39,099 bases of DNA from contig JAADBR010000023.1 of assembly GCA_009995705.1 (NCBI GenBank), positions 1-39,099 of the forward strand. The letters run 5' to 3'. The DNA comes from Microcystis aeruginosa W13-11 (GTDB lineage: Bacteria > Cyanobacteriota > Cyanobacteriia > Cyanobacteriales > Microcystaceae). The first letter of the stretch is position 1. The number at the start of each line of letters is the position of its first letter. The notes under the pieces are model-generated. The model ran no database searches, was not told the DNA's origin, and saw nothing but the letters and a program-made list of their open reading frames with translations. Of the stretch, positions 1 through 7,106 are shown piece after piece. A program made the translations under genes and the position numbers.

Positions 1-17
1 ATTAATGACCCACATCA

Positions 18-112
18 TGACAGACATTAGGACGGCGGATAAATCCGCTCGCGTCGCTTTTCCGCCCCGTGTTGAAACGACGGGGCTACCAAGCTCCCGT
101 CTTTTTTCGTGT
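18..112. mobile_element. Possible insertion-sequence end (hairpin-rich remnant)
   Basis: This stretch has two small GC-rich hairpins. The second pairs GACGGG near 79 with CCCGTC near 101. Hairpins of this kind sit at the ends of IS200/IS605-type elements. It directly abuts the truncated 5' side of a PIN-domain gene, as expected if a transposon end replaced the start of that gene. No transposase is inside the window, so the family assignment is a guess. Confidence 0.25.
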
Positions 113-296
113 TGACAGACTACTAGAAGTTCCTCAACTTAGAGATCCAGATGATGCTGTTATTTTAGCGAGTGCTATAGTTATTCAAGCAGAAGTTATT
201 ATTACAGGAGATTTAGATTTACTAACATTACATAACTTTGAAAATATCCCCATCATTACTCCCCAGGAATTTCTTAGTCGCTACTTTAATGAGTAG
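113..296 (+). pseudogene. C-terminal remnant of a PIN-domain toxin
   Basis: The reading frame ends with RDPDDAVILASA, then VIITGDLDLLTL and IIITPQEFL-like residues. This is the usual C-terminal half of the PIN-family toxin components of type II toxin-antitoxin pairs: the DPDD segment, the TGDxDLL motif with acidic active-site residues, and the final PxEFL. The first acidic residue and the N-terminal half are missing. Upstream codons read into the hairpin-rich sequence at 18-112 and do not look like PIN protein. I read it as a gene whose 5' half was removed by an insertion or rearrangement. No antitoxin partner is visible upstream in the window, and a functional ribonuclease is unlikely. Confidence 0.6.
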
Positions 297-337
297 AGAA
301 GAGGAGTAAGGTAATTAATTGAGATGGGATTTAATCA

Positions 338-433
338 TTATTCTTCAGTTAAAGTAAAATCAATTTGTTGATAAATATCCAGCAATGAGATTTGGTGTGC
401 CGCTAGAATTGCCAGTACCTCGTCTCGTTTCAT
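338..433 (-). pseudogene. Short ORF resembling the start of a nucleotidyltransferase antitoxin
   Basis: A 31-codon frame begins MKRDEVLAILAAH, which resembles the first helix of MNT-type nucleotidyltransferase-fold proteins paired with HEPN toxins. After that it diverges and stops without the GSxxxG catalytic motif. An in-frame ATG at 457 adds eight residues. It lies in the 388 bp between the PIN remnant and the porin gene, which otherwise shows no gene. It is best read as a fossil fragment; a real micro-ORF cannot be excluded. Confidence 0.3.
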
Positions 434-684
434 CTGGTGTGTCCTCGAACTTGCCATCAATATTATAGCTTTGTGGGTGCAACCCTCAAGCATAAACTAA
501 AACCCTCTAAATCCATCAAAAAAGAAACCACAAAAGTTGGCTAAATTGCCTCTAAAAATACCATAAATGCCTCTTCATTCAGTTAGTTTAGAGTGGGGAA
601 ATGCGGAACAGCAGCCAGTCGTCGATAAATGATGTTAAATTTCGTCATACTTTATCTTTATTTCTGACTGGCTGCCTAGACAAA

Positions 685-2247
685 TCAGAAAGTAAAAGTC
701 GTGCGGATAGTACCGATAACTAAGGTGGAATTGTTGTTATTTGAGTTAGGAGAAGTAATCACGATTACCCCCGGAGTAAGGGCAATATTATCGGTGAGTT
801 TCCACTCATAAAATCCTTCGATATGAAAGGAAGTATCGGGATCATTAGTGGCACTACCATCATTTAATCTAATACTAGAACTAGATACCCAGGGCTGCAT
901 ACCAACAATAATACCCGCCGTATTTCCTTCCTTAAATAAATCAGGAAAAGCCAAAGTTACCGCCCAATTCCAGATATCTAAATCTCCGCGTTCTAGTTGT
1001 CCATTTAAAGTGCTAAGGGTGATAGCTTTTGTATAGCCACCCCAACCACCGAGGACAAAACCATCGACAATTCGCCAAGTAAATTGTAAACCCAAACTAT
1101 TATTAATTGTCGGGACAGCCTCCCCGAATAGTTCTTCGGTGAAAAATCGGAAATTCGAGCGCTGGCTTCCCGTTTCCGTATCTAATTGGTTATAACCATG
1201 AAGGTAGGATAAAGCAATGCCAAAATTCTCGCCCGGAACATAACCCACCTGTGCCAGGGCAGTATAGGAACCGTTAAATAAACCCGCACCCGGGTTAGGA
1301 TCGTTAGCATCCCCAGCAAGATAACCGGCGCTGAATTGCAAAGCCCCATAATTACCCTGTAAACCGAGTCCAGTTTGTCCGGGGGCAAAATAAAGGGGAT
1401 TGCGGGTACCAAAAGCGGAAAGCGCCCCACTAGCACCATCTCCATCCAAAAAGTTGAGGGTATTGGTAAAGTCATCTGTAGCACCTCCCGTCGCTTCTAA
1501 CCAGAGGTAGATATTTTCCGTGACGGGGAAACTGTAGTTTAAAACTTCTAGTAGTAAATCGTTGCCGTCGGGTTGGGTAAAAGCTAAGGTACTTTCAAAA
1601 GTTCCCGTAGTATCGGCTAAATCGGCAATATTTCCCGTTGCTAGACGGGTATAGAGTAAATCTTTGCCTGTAAAGCTAGTATTTAATTCTAAACGGGCCC
1701 GATAACCAAAAGCTGGCACTTGGGGAATCCCTTCACCACCGTTTTTTTCTCCTGTGGCTACCCCATATAATGCCGTCACCACTTCCCCGGTTAATTTAGT
1801 GGTGGTGGAAAATTGATTATTTTCCAGAAAAGCGACTCGATTTTCTAAGTTATCAACTCTTGCCCCTAAAGCCGCTAATTCTGTCTCGAATTCGCTGACT
1901 AATCGCTTGATTCTGTCTATATCTTCTTTTAATACCCCTACTCCTTCTTGAATCAATCTTTCTAGGGTATTTAAGCAGGAATTCAACCCGGCGGCAAATT
2001 CCCAACGAGTTAAAGCGCGTTCACCGCGAAAAGTACGGTCAGGATAACCTACTATACAACCATACCTCTCCACGAGACTTCTTAAGGCCTCAAAAGCCCA
2101 GGCGGTGGGAGCAACATCCCGCAATTGATTCACCGTCGTCACCTGTGCCATAGGGTTACTAGAGAGGTTTTCGAGACTATTAGCCAGTACCGGACCTGAA
2201 AAACCCAGTAGTATCGCTGCTGTTAGGAAATTTTGCTTGATTTTCAT
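685..2247 (-). CDS. SLH-domain outer-membrane porin (iron-uptake porin / OprB type)
   Basis: This 520-residue protein has a signal peptide (basic start, hydrophobic run, cleavage near VLA-NS at about residue 22). An S-layer-homology segment at about 45-90 includes VGYPDRTFRG and LTRWEFAAGLN. A coiled coil follows at about 95-145, with LENRVAFLE near its end, and then about 370 residues of beta-rich sequence ending in aromatic F-T-F. This is the standard layout of cyanobacterial SomA/SomB-like porins, whose SLH domain holds the periplasmic cell wall while the barrel spans the outer membrane. The length is typical. Substrate cannot be read from sequence; relatives are annotated as iron-uptake or carbohydrate-selective porins. 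It is transcribed alone. Confidence 0.88.
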   Translation of the reverse strand: MKIKQNFLTAAILLGFSGPVLANSLENLSSNPMAQVTTVNQLRDVAPTAWAFEALRSLVERYGCIVGYPDRTFRGERALTRWEFAAGLNSCLNTLERLIQEGVGVLKEDIDRIKRLVSEFETELAALGARVDNLENRVAFLENNQFSTTTKLTGEVVTALYGVATGEKNGGEGIPQVPAFGYRARLELNTSFTGKDLLYTRLATGNIADLADTTGTFESTLAFTQPDGNDLLLEVLNYSFPVTENIYLWLEATGGATDDFTNTLNFLDGDGASGALSAFGTRNPLYFAPGQTGLGLQGNYGALQFSAGYLAGDANDPNPGAGLFNGSYTALAQVGYVPGENFGIALSYLHGYNQLDTETGSQRSNFRFFTEELFGEAVPTINNSLGLQFTWRIVDGFVLGGWGGYTKAITLSTLNGQLERGDLDIWNWAVTLAFPDLFKEGNTAGIIVGMQPWVSSSSIRLNDGSATNDPDTSFHIEGFYEWKLTDNIALTPGVIVITSPNSNNNNSTLVIGTIRTTFTF

Positions 2248-2454
2248 TGCTGTCTCTCACACCTATAAGAATGATTATTGTTCTCAGTATAATCAGGTTA
2301 GCAAACTTTTTAAGGATTGTTAAGATGCGCTTACCCTGGTAGTTGCGGTTTAGATGCCTCTTAGCTTATAATCACCTGGAAGGCTAGTACCCTATCGCCT
2401 AGCGATCAGTGTCTGGTAGTTCACAAAAAAACAATGACTTTCAAGGAGTACATC

Positions 2455-3208
2455 GTGTTTAGTTTAGCGAAACTTATGAATTTCGGGGGGGGGTAAGAAT
2501 AAATTATCTAACAAGCCCCTTGCTTTAGCCTCCACAACTGCTGCAATCGCTCTTATGAGCATCGCTACTTCCACATCAGAAGCGCAAGCAGGATTAATTA
2601 ATGGCGGTTTGGAATTACCAGATCTTGGTACTTCCTCAATTTTGCAGCAATTACCACCTGCTAATGTTCCAGGTTGGAAAACCACAGATAGTGCGATTGA
2701 AATTTGGGTTGATGGTTTTGGGGGGGTTCCCGCATATCAAGGGAAACAATTCGCTGAAATTAATGCTTTTATCAATGGAACTTTGTTCCAGGATGTTTCT
2801 GGTATTGCCGCAGGATCTCAAGTTGGTTTTACTTTCGCCCATCGTGCGCGACAAGGAACTGATGTGATGGCATTAACGATTACCGATTTAGGGAGTGATA
2901 ACCTACCAGGTGGCGGGAATGATACAGTATTGTTTACTAAGCAATATTCTGCCACTGCTAGCGCCTGGGTACAGAACACCAATGCTGGAGAGGCATCCAT
3001 TATTGCTCTTGGCAATAATGTTCGCTTTGCTTACTCTGCAATTTCGACTGGTTCTGGCAATATATCAATTGGCAATTTTTTAGATGCTGCTGATTTTGGT
3101 GTAGGTGTAGGAGTAACAGTTCCTGAACCTTCAACTATTTTAGGACTAGGATTAGTAACCCTAGTCGGATTTGGCACATCATTTAAGCGCAAATCAGGGA
3201 AAAAATAA
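2455..3208 (+). CDS. PEP-CTERM exported protein with a nine-G tract disrupting its start
   Basis: The C-terminus reads VPEPSTILGLGLVTLVGFG then FKRKSGKK. This is a PEP-CTERM sorting signal (VPEPS motif, one hydrophobic helix, basic tail), recognised by an exosortase in bacteria that have one. The body is a beta-rich secreted domain. The likely start is GTG 2455, six bases after AAGGAG (2443-2448), with ATG 2476 in the same frame. Both run into a TAA at 2494-2496 because of nine consecutive G (2485-2493). With eight G the frame continues as KNKLSNKPLALA into a good signal peptide ending near SEAQA. As written, only an internal ATG at 2555 is usable, and it loses most of the signal peptide. The cause is either a slippage-prone on/off tract, a real mutation or a sequencing error. 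Confidence 0.75.
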
Positions 3209-3219
3209 CCCTAATCGTA

Positions 3220-3310
3220 TCCCTGCACTTCCCACTCCGCTACGCTAAGAGTGGCGTGGGGAGTGGGTTCGTTCAATTGAGGATAAAAAAGGAGGTGACT
3301 AGCGCAATTC
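3220..3310. repeat. Direct repeat copy 1 flanking the HigB/HigA-type module
   Basis: This copy begins TCCCTG and ends AGCGCAATTC. It shares most positions with 4414-4508, including an uninterrupted stretch ending in GTTCGTTCAATTGAGGATAA. It has an internal inverted repeat, CCCACTCC with GGAGTGGG, around a conserved CGCTACGCTAA loop. Together with copy 2 it brackets the toxin-antitoxin genes. Confidence 0.8.
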
Positions 3311-3422
3311 AGAACGTAGGTTGAGTTGAAGTATGAAACCCAACGTCTGTGAAATTTGGCCGAATGAGCGATCGCTTGGTGATGAGCAAGTGCGATCGCA
3401 AGTTGAGCAGAAAAATTTTCCC

Positions 3423-3449
3423 TTGACAAGCTCCCTCTCATAATGAGAG
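3423..3449 (+). promoter_or_regulatory. Candidate promoter element and operator of the HigB/HigA-type module
   Basis: TTGACA (3423-3428) is a perfect -35 hexamer. Six bases further, CTCTCA-TAA-TGAGAG (3435-3449) is an inverted repeat of the kind bound by antitoxin HTH domains to repress their own operon. No convincing -10 lies at 17 bp, so the exact promoter is unresolved. Confidence 0.45.
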
Positions 3450-3500
3450 TATGAAAAAGAGAGTTTAACTTGCTCTTTGTTAGCCTACTGGGGAATCGTT

Positions 3501-3800
3501 TTGAGGATTATCAGCTATGAAACGCTTCAGGAGGCATTTGAAAAGCACGCTGACCTGAAAAAACCTTTAGATGATTGGTATCGAATTGCCAAAGGTTCAC
3601 AATGGCTCAGTATTAATGATGTGCGTCAGGTTTTCCCAAAAGCTGATCCTGTCGGCAATTTTACGGTTTTTAATATCAAAGGTAATCGTTATCGTTTGAT
3701 TGTCGGGATTAACTATAAAAAAAGCAGAATTTACATCAAGTATGTTTTGACCCATGCTGAATATGACCAGGAGGATTGGAAAAATGACCCTTACTTTTAA
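3501..3800 (+). CDS. higB: HigB-type mRNA interferase toxin
   Basis: From the TTG at 3501 the protein begins (M)RIISYETLQEAFEKHAD, runs to about 99 residues and ends DWKNDPYF. Family features are the N-terminal RIIS strand, DLKKPLDDWYRIAKGSQW, the NDVRQVFPKAD segment, NIKGNRYRLIVGINYKKSRIYIKYVLTHAEYD with basic residues on the last strands, and an acidic C-terminus. This matches RelE-superfamily HigB toxins, which cleave mRNA in ribosomes. An upstream TTG at 3477 would add eight non-homologous residues, so I prefer 3501. The toxin gene precedes and overlaps the antitoxin gene by 17 bases, the usual reverse order of hig loci. The frame is intact. Confidence 0.82.
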   Translation: MRIISYETLQEAFEKHADLKKPLDDWYRIAKGSQWLSINDVRQVFPKADPVGNFTVFNIKGNRYRLIVGINYKKSRIYIKYVLTHAEYDQEDWKNDPYF

Positions 3801-4182
3801 TCCCTCGACCGTAGAAACTTCAATACTTCCCTTTGTTATTCAAACGGAGGAGCAATACAACCGAGCTTTGGCGATCGCTGAACAACTTTTTTTTAAGCAA
3901 AATCCCCATGAATTAGAGGAACAAATTCTCGATGTGTGGGAAGTATTGATTGAGATATACGAAGAAGCGCGATTTCAGCCAGGGTCAGCTTCTACTCCTG
4001 TTTCGATCCTGCAAACCCTTATGGAGGCAAGGAGCTTGATTCAAGCGGATTTAGTCAGGGCAGGGATTGGTTCTAGTGGGATTGTCTCAGAGATTGTTAA
4101 TGGGAAGCGACAAATTAGTAAGAAACAGGCAAAAAAGTTAGCAGGTTTCTTTTCTGTCTCTGCTGATTTATTTATTTATTAA
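3784..4182 (+). CDS. higA: HigA-type HTH antitoxin
   Basis: The start is ATG 3784, ten bases after AGGAGG (3769-3774), inside the toxin's 3' end, so translation is probably coupled. This 132-residue protein has an acidic helical first part (TEEQYNRALAIAEQL, HELEEQILDVWEVLIEIYEE) that would contact the toxin. A C-terminal Xre-type helix-turn-helix at about residues 85-130 includes GIVSEIVNGKRQISKKQAKKLAGFF and ends SADLFIY. This is the long HigA type common in cyanobacteria, with the DNA-binding domain at the C-terminus. It should neutralise HigB and repress at the operator near 3435. Confidence 0.85.
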   Translation: MTLTFNPSTVETSILPFVIQTEEQYNRALAIAEQLFFKQNPHELEEQILDVWEVLIEIYEEARFQPGSASTPVSILQTLMEARSLIQADLVRAGIGSSGIVSEIVNGKRQISKKQAKKLAGFFSVSADLFIY

Positions 4183-4413
4183 GTCTTGAGCTTTTCTCCC
4201 TATCGCCGATCTGGTAAATTGAGACCTCGGAACGAAACCCAACACCACTGACATAAATAAAGCCGAAGGCAAGAAAATGGTTACAAGAATTCCTGTTGGT
4301 AACTTCTTTATCTAAAGGCGATCGCATCGCCTTGTAAGCTGCCCGCGAATTTAAATTGCTGGTTGAGATTCAGCTAATCTTTAGCTTAGGCATTGAACCC
4401 CCTCAATTGCCGC

Positions 4414-4508
4414 TCCCTGGACTTTCCACCCCACTCCGCTACGCTAAGAGTGGGGTGGAAAGTGGGTTCGTTCAATTGAGGATAAAAAAGAGGTAACTAG
4501 CGCAATTC
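4414..4508. repeat. Direct repeat copy 2, with a long perfect hairpin
   Basis: This is a second copy of 3220-3310. Its internal inverted repeat is longer: ACTTTCCACCCCACTC pairs perfectly with GAGTGGGGTGGAAAGT around CGCTACGCTAA. The two copies differ in the arms in a partly compensating way, which suggests the hairpin is maintained. The right end overlaps the last codons of the next gene (4497-4508). The rest of 4183-4413 shows no gene. Confidence 0.8.
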
Positions 4509-5060
4509 GGCGTTAAACTCGTTAAAAGAGCGTCTTTTTAACTCTACCGATTCTGATCGAGGCAAAAGCTCAAAAACCTTTCTTAAGACATCATCCACAT
4601 CTTCATATTTAACATTGCCCAAACCATCATAAACTACTTTACCCTGTTGGTCTAAAACCACCGTTTGGGGAATCCCACCACGATAATAGTAACCTGGTTC
4701 ATCGGGACGATAGGAAGACTTTAAGGGGATAGAATCGACAGTAACGGGGATAATACTGGCGGCGCGACCGTAAAACTCTTGAAAACGGGAGACAATCGCC
4801 GCAAATCGCTTACAATCACTACTATCATCCAGATAATAGACAATAATAGCTGGAATTTTCCGTTGAAAAGTTTCCGCTAAATTTAGACGTGGTGGTACGA
4901 GGGAACCATTACCCGCATAGACCACAAAAATATTACCATCAAGGCGATCATCATCGATCCCCGCATAGGCGCTAGGGGTTAGCCAAGGAGACAAACTCGT
5001 CAGGGCCATGATAAGAAAGACAAGACAGATCCGAAGACGCAGCCGATAACGAGATTTCAT
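4497..5060 (-). CDS. Thioredoxin-fold membrane or lumenal protein (photosystem I accumulation factor type)
   Basis: Starting at ATG 5060 gives 187 residues: a basic start, a hydrophobic signal or anchor at about 10-25 ending SAYA, then a thioredoxin-like fold. Fold markers are the IFVVYAGNGS strand, IPAIIVYYLDDSSDCKRF, the long helix, the cis-proline region GGIPQTVVLDQQGKVVYDGLG, and a C-terminal helix. Where thioredoxins have CxxC this protein has S80-S-D-C83, so it cannot act as an ordinary dithiol oxidoreductase. It resembles the conserved cyanobacterial family annotated as thylakoid membrane photosystem I accumulation factor; that name is from memory. It is divergent from the J-protein gene, with 48 bp between starts. 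Confidence 0.7.
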   Translation of the reverse strand: MKSRYRLRLRICLVFLIMALTSLSPWLTPSAYAGIDDDRLDGNIFVVYAGNGSLVPPRLNLAETFQRKIPAIIVYYLDDSSDCKRFAAIVSRFQEFYGRAASIIPVTVDSIPLKSSYRPDEPGYYYRGGIPQTVVLDQQGKVVYDGLGNVKYEDVDDVLRKVFELLPRSESVELKRRSFNEFNAELR

Positions 5061-5108
5061 GATCAACAGGGTTAAAATATTAAGACAATTTTTAGTGTAA
5101 AAAATCTT

Positions 5109-5603
5109 GTGACCTTCGAGCGCGATAATTCCCAAACCACCTCGCGAGTCATTGCCGCTAACTCGCGCTTTGCCAATACTTATTATGCCATTCTAGGACT
5201 ACATCCGAGTGCCTCGGTGATCGAAGTGCGACGCGCCTATCGGGAACTCAGCAAACGATACCACCCCGATACTACCGAACTCAGCCCCGAAGTGGCAACG
5301 GTGAAATTCCAGCGTCTTAACGAAGCTTATGCCACCCTGAGTAATCCCGATCGCCGTTCCCTGTATGATTTACAGATAGGTTACTCGCGCTGGAATGTCA
5401 TCCAAACTATCCCGGATAGCGATGAACCCATAGCTAATCGTAGCGCCTATCTCGATCCGACCGATCGCCCCCTGTCTTCGGGAGAAATTTTTGCTTTGTT
5501 TATCTTGGCACTCACCCTGCTCGGCTGCTTGTTACTGGCGGTGATTATTGCTATGCTTCGAGGAGAGAATGCTGTCACTGTAGCCCAATTATTTTTGATT
5601 TAG
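5109..5603 (+). CDS. Membrane-anchored J-domain protein
   Basis: A J domain at about residues 24-88 (YYAILGLHPSASVIEVRRAYRELSKRYHPD) contains the essential HPD triplet for stimulating an Hsp70, followed by the NEAYATLSNPDRRSLYD helix. A 45-residue linker leads to one strong transmembrane helix near residues 128-150 (FALFILALTLLGCLLLAVII) and a short tail. There are no zinc-finger or C-terminal substrate domains, so it is a class III J-protein that would recruit DnaK to a membrane. The start is a GTG at 5109. It reads in the same direction as, and lies six bases before, the DUF3143 gene. Confidence 0.85.
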   Translation: MTFERDNSQTTSRVIAANSRFANTYYAILGLHPSASVIEVRRAYRELSKRYHPDTTELSPEVATVKFQRLNEAYATLSNPDRRSLYDLQIGYSRWNVIQTIPDSDEPIANRSAYLDPTDRPLSSGEIFALFILALTLLGCLLLAVIIAMLRGENAVTVAQLFLI

Positions 5604-5608
5604 ACGCG

Positions 5609-5881
5609 ATGAAGATTCCCACTGCTGATACTCCCCTCTATAATCATCCCTTACCGGCGATCGAAACATGGCTAGTTAAATTAGGTTGTCGGAAAAATAC
5701 CGAGAATATCCACTGTTGGACTGTGGAAAAACCGACATGGAAAGCGGAAATTTGCCTCGATATTGAAGAAATCACCGTTCGTTACTTTCGGGCAGCCAAT
5801 GACGGCAGCGATATCAATCGCGCTTTTAAATACTCCCTTAGTCGTCAAGATATCGAATCGGCGGTTTTTTCTGGTCCTTAA
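5609..5881 (+). CDS. DUF3143 family protein
   Basis: This 90-residue soluble protein has the look of the DUF3143 family of cyanobacteria and plastid-bearing lineages: LYNHPLPAIETWLVKLGC at the start, a central WTVEKPTWKAEICLDIEEITVRY core, and a SRQDIESAVFSGP end. Function is unknown. It sits six bases after the J-domain gene and is almost certainly co-transcribed with it. The length is normal for the family. Confidence 0.75.
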   Translation: MKIPTADTPLYNHPLPAIETWLVKLGCRKNTENIHCWTVEKPTWKAEICLDIEEITVRYFRAANDGSDINRAFKYSLSRQDIESAVFSGP

Positions 5882-6008
5882 TCATCGGTTAAACTTTTAA
5901 CTATCTAAGATTACTCGTTAAGACAGCAGCGCAGTTGGCAGCAGGGAGAGCTAGTCCGAGCATTTGTACTAAATTTTCCGAGACAGGCTGTCAATCCAGT
6001 ACACTTGT

Positions 6009-6986
6009 TCAAGTTGAAATCAAAGCTCCTCCACAACTGGAACCGCTGCCGGCAGTGCAACCGTAGCAATAGGAAGCGGTTTGTACCTCTGCAATTACAT
6101 CTAAACTATCGGCTTGTAATAAATCCGGCAGGGTTAATTTTTGGACTTGACTGGTGCAAGCGCCCAGACCCTCCATCTGATTAAAATCGCAGTCATAGAT
6201 ATTACCCAAATAATCGATCGAAAGCTGATGACGACACATCAAATGTTCAACAGTATCGCCATTAAAATGGTCTTCGAGGAATTGAAGATAGGGTTGATAG
6301 AGTTGCCGGTGTTCCAGATGGAAACGCGTCCTTCCGACGGGTAGGTTAGTGATAGTAAACAGATTGTTAAAAGAAATATTAAAATGTTCTTGCAAGAACT
6401 TTTTGTAATCCTGTGTTAGGGATACCTGATCCGGTGTGAGAGAAAAATTCTCTGACTTAGGAATCTGGGGATTATAGACTAAATCCACAATCAAATTCGG
6501 CTCTTGAGCGTAGCCAAGACGGTTCAACCATTGTAAAGCGGCAATCGATCGATCATAGACTCCTTCCCCGCGCATTTTATCCACATTATCGGCAAGATAA
6601 CAGGGTAAAGAAGCCACCACCCGCAGCTGATGTCGAGCGCAATATTCAGGAATATCAGTAAATCCTTTCTCGAAATAAATAGTTAAATTCGAGCGCACAA
6701 TTACCTCTTTCCCAGCTTTTCTAGAGGTTTCCACAATTGGTTTAAAACCGTAGAGCATTTCGGGAGCGCCGCCGGTCAGATCGACGGTTTTAATTTTGGG
6801 AAATCTTTCGATCAGTTCGATAATTTGTTCGCACACTTCTGGAGTCATTTCTTCGGAGCGAACTGGACTAGCTTCCACATGACAATGGCTACAGGCAAGG
6901 TTACATCTTTTCCCCAAATTAATTTGCAGAACTGAGATTTTTTGCTTAGTTAAAGGAGTTTTTAGTTTCTCAAAAAAAGGAATCAT
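6009..6986 (-). CDS. arsS: ArsS, radical SAM enzyme of arsenosugar biosynthesis
   Basis: From ATG 6986 (MIPFFEKL) the protein has 325 residues. The radical SAM cluster motif CNLACSHC lies at residues 28-35, with cysteines spaced CX3CX2C, followed by VDLTGGAPE and the partial TIM barrel. The C-terminal DUF3641 part ends CYGCTAGSGSSCGGAL, a cysteine-rich auxiliary-cluster segment typical of ArsS. ArsS is the enzyme proposed to transfer the adenosyl group to dimethylated arsenic, the first step to arsenosugars. Its usual partner, methyltransferase ArsM, is not in this window. An upstream in-frame ATG at 7025 would add 13 residues with no family match. It appears to be a single-gene transcript. 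Confidence 0.87.
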   Translation of the reverse strand: MIPFFEKLKTPLTKQKISVLQINLGKRCNLACSHCHVEASPVRSEEMTPEVCEQIIELIERFPKIKTVDLTGGAPEMLYGFKPIVETSRKAGKEVIVRSNLTIYFEKGFTDIPEYCARHQLRVVASLPCYLADNVDKMRGEGVYDRSIAALQWLNRLGYAQEPNLIVDLVYNPQIPKSENFSLTPDQVSLTQDYKKFLQEHFNISFNNLFTITNLPVGRTRFHLEHRQLYQPYLQFLEDHFNGDTVEHLMCRHQLSIDYLGNIYDCDFNQMEGLGACTSQVQKLTLPDLLQADSLDVIAEVQTASYCYGCTAGSGSSCGGALIST

Positions 6987-7106
6987 GGGAGAGTAATCAG
7001 TAATTAGTAAACAGTGACCAATCATTAATCAATGATAACTGATAATGGATGAGTTTTTTGTCAATGGGTAACTCAACTCCTAACTCAGATAAACTTGATT
7101 TTTCTC

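Noticed and set aside
2248..2300. Fur box upstream of the porin
   Set aside because: A sequence like GAACAATAATCATTC is present on the minus strand but agrees poorly with the 7-1-7 consensus.
3211..3441. 76-codon ORF on the minus strand
   Set aside because: It covers the direct repeat and the operator of the toxin-antitoxin module and has no protein features.
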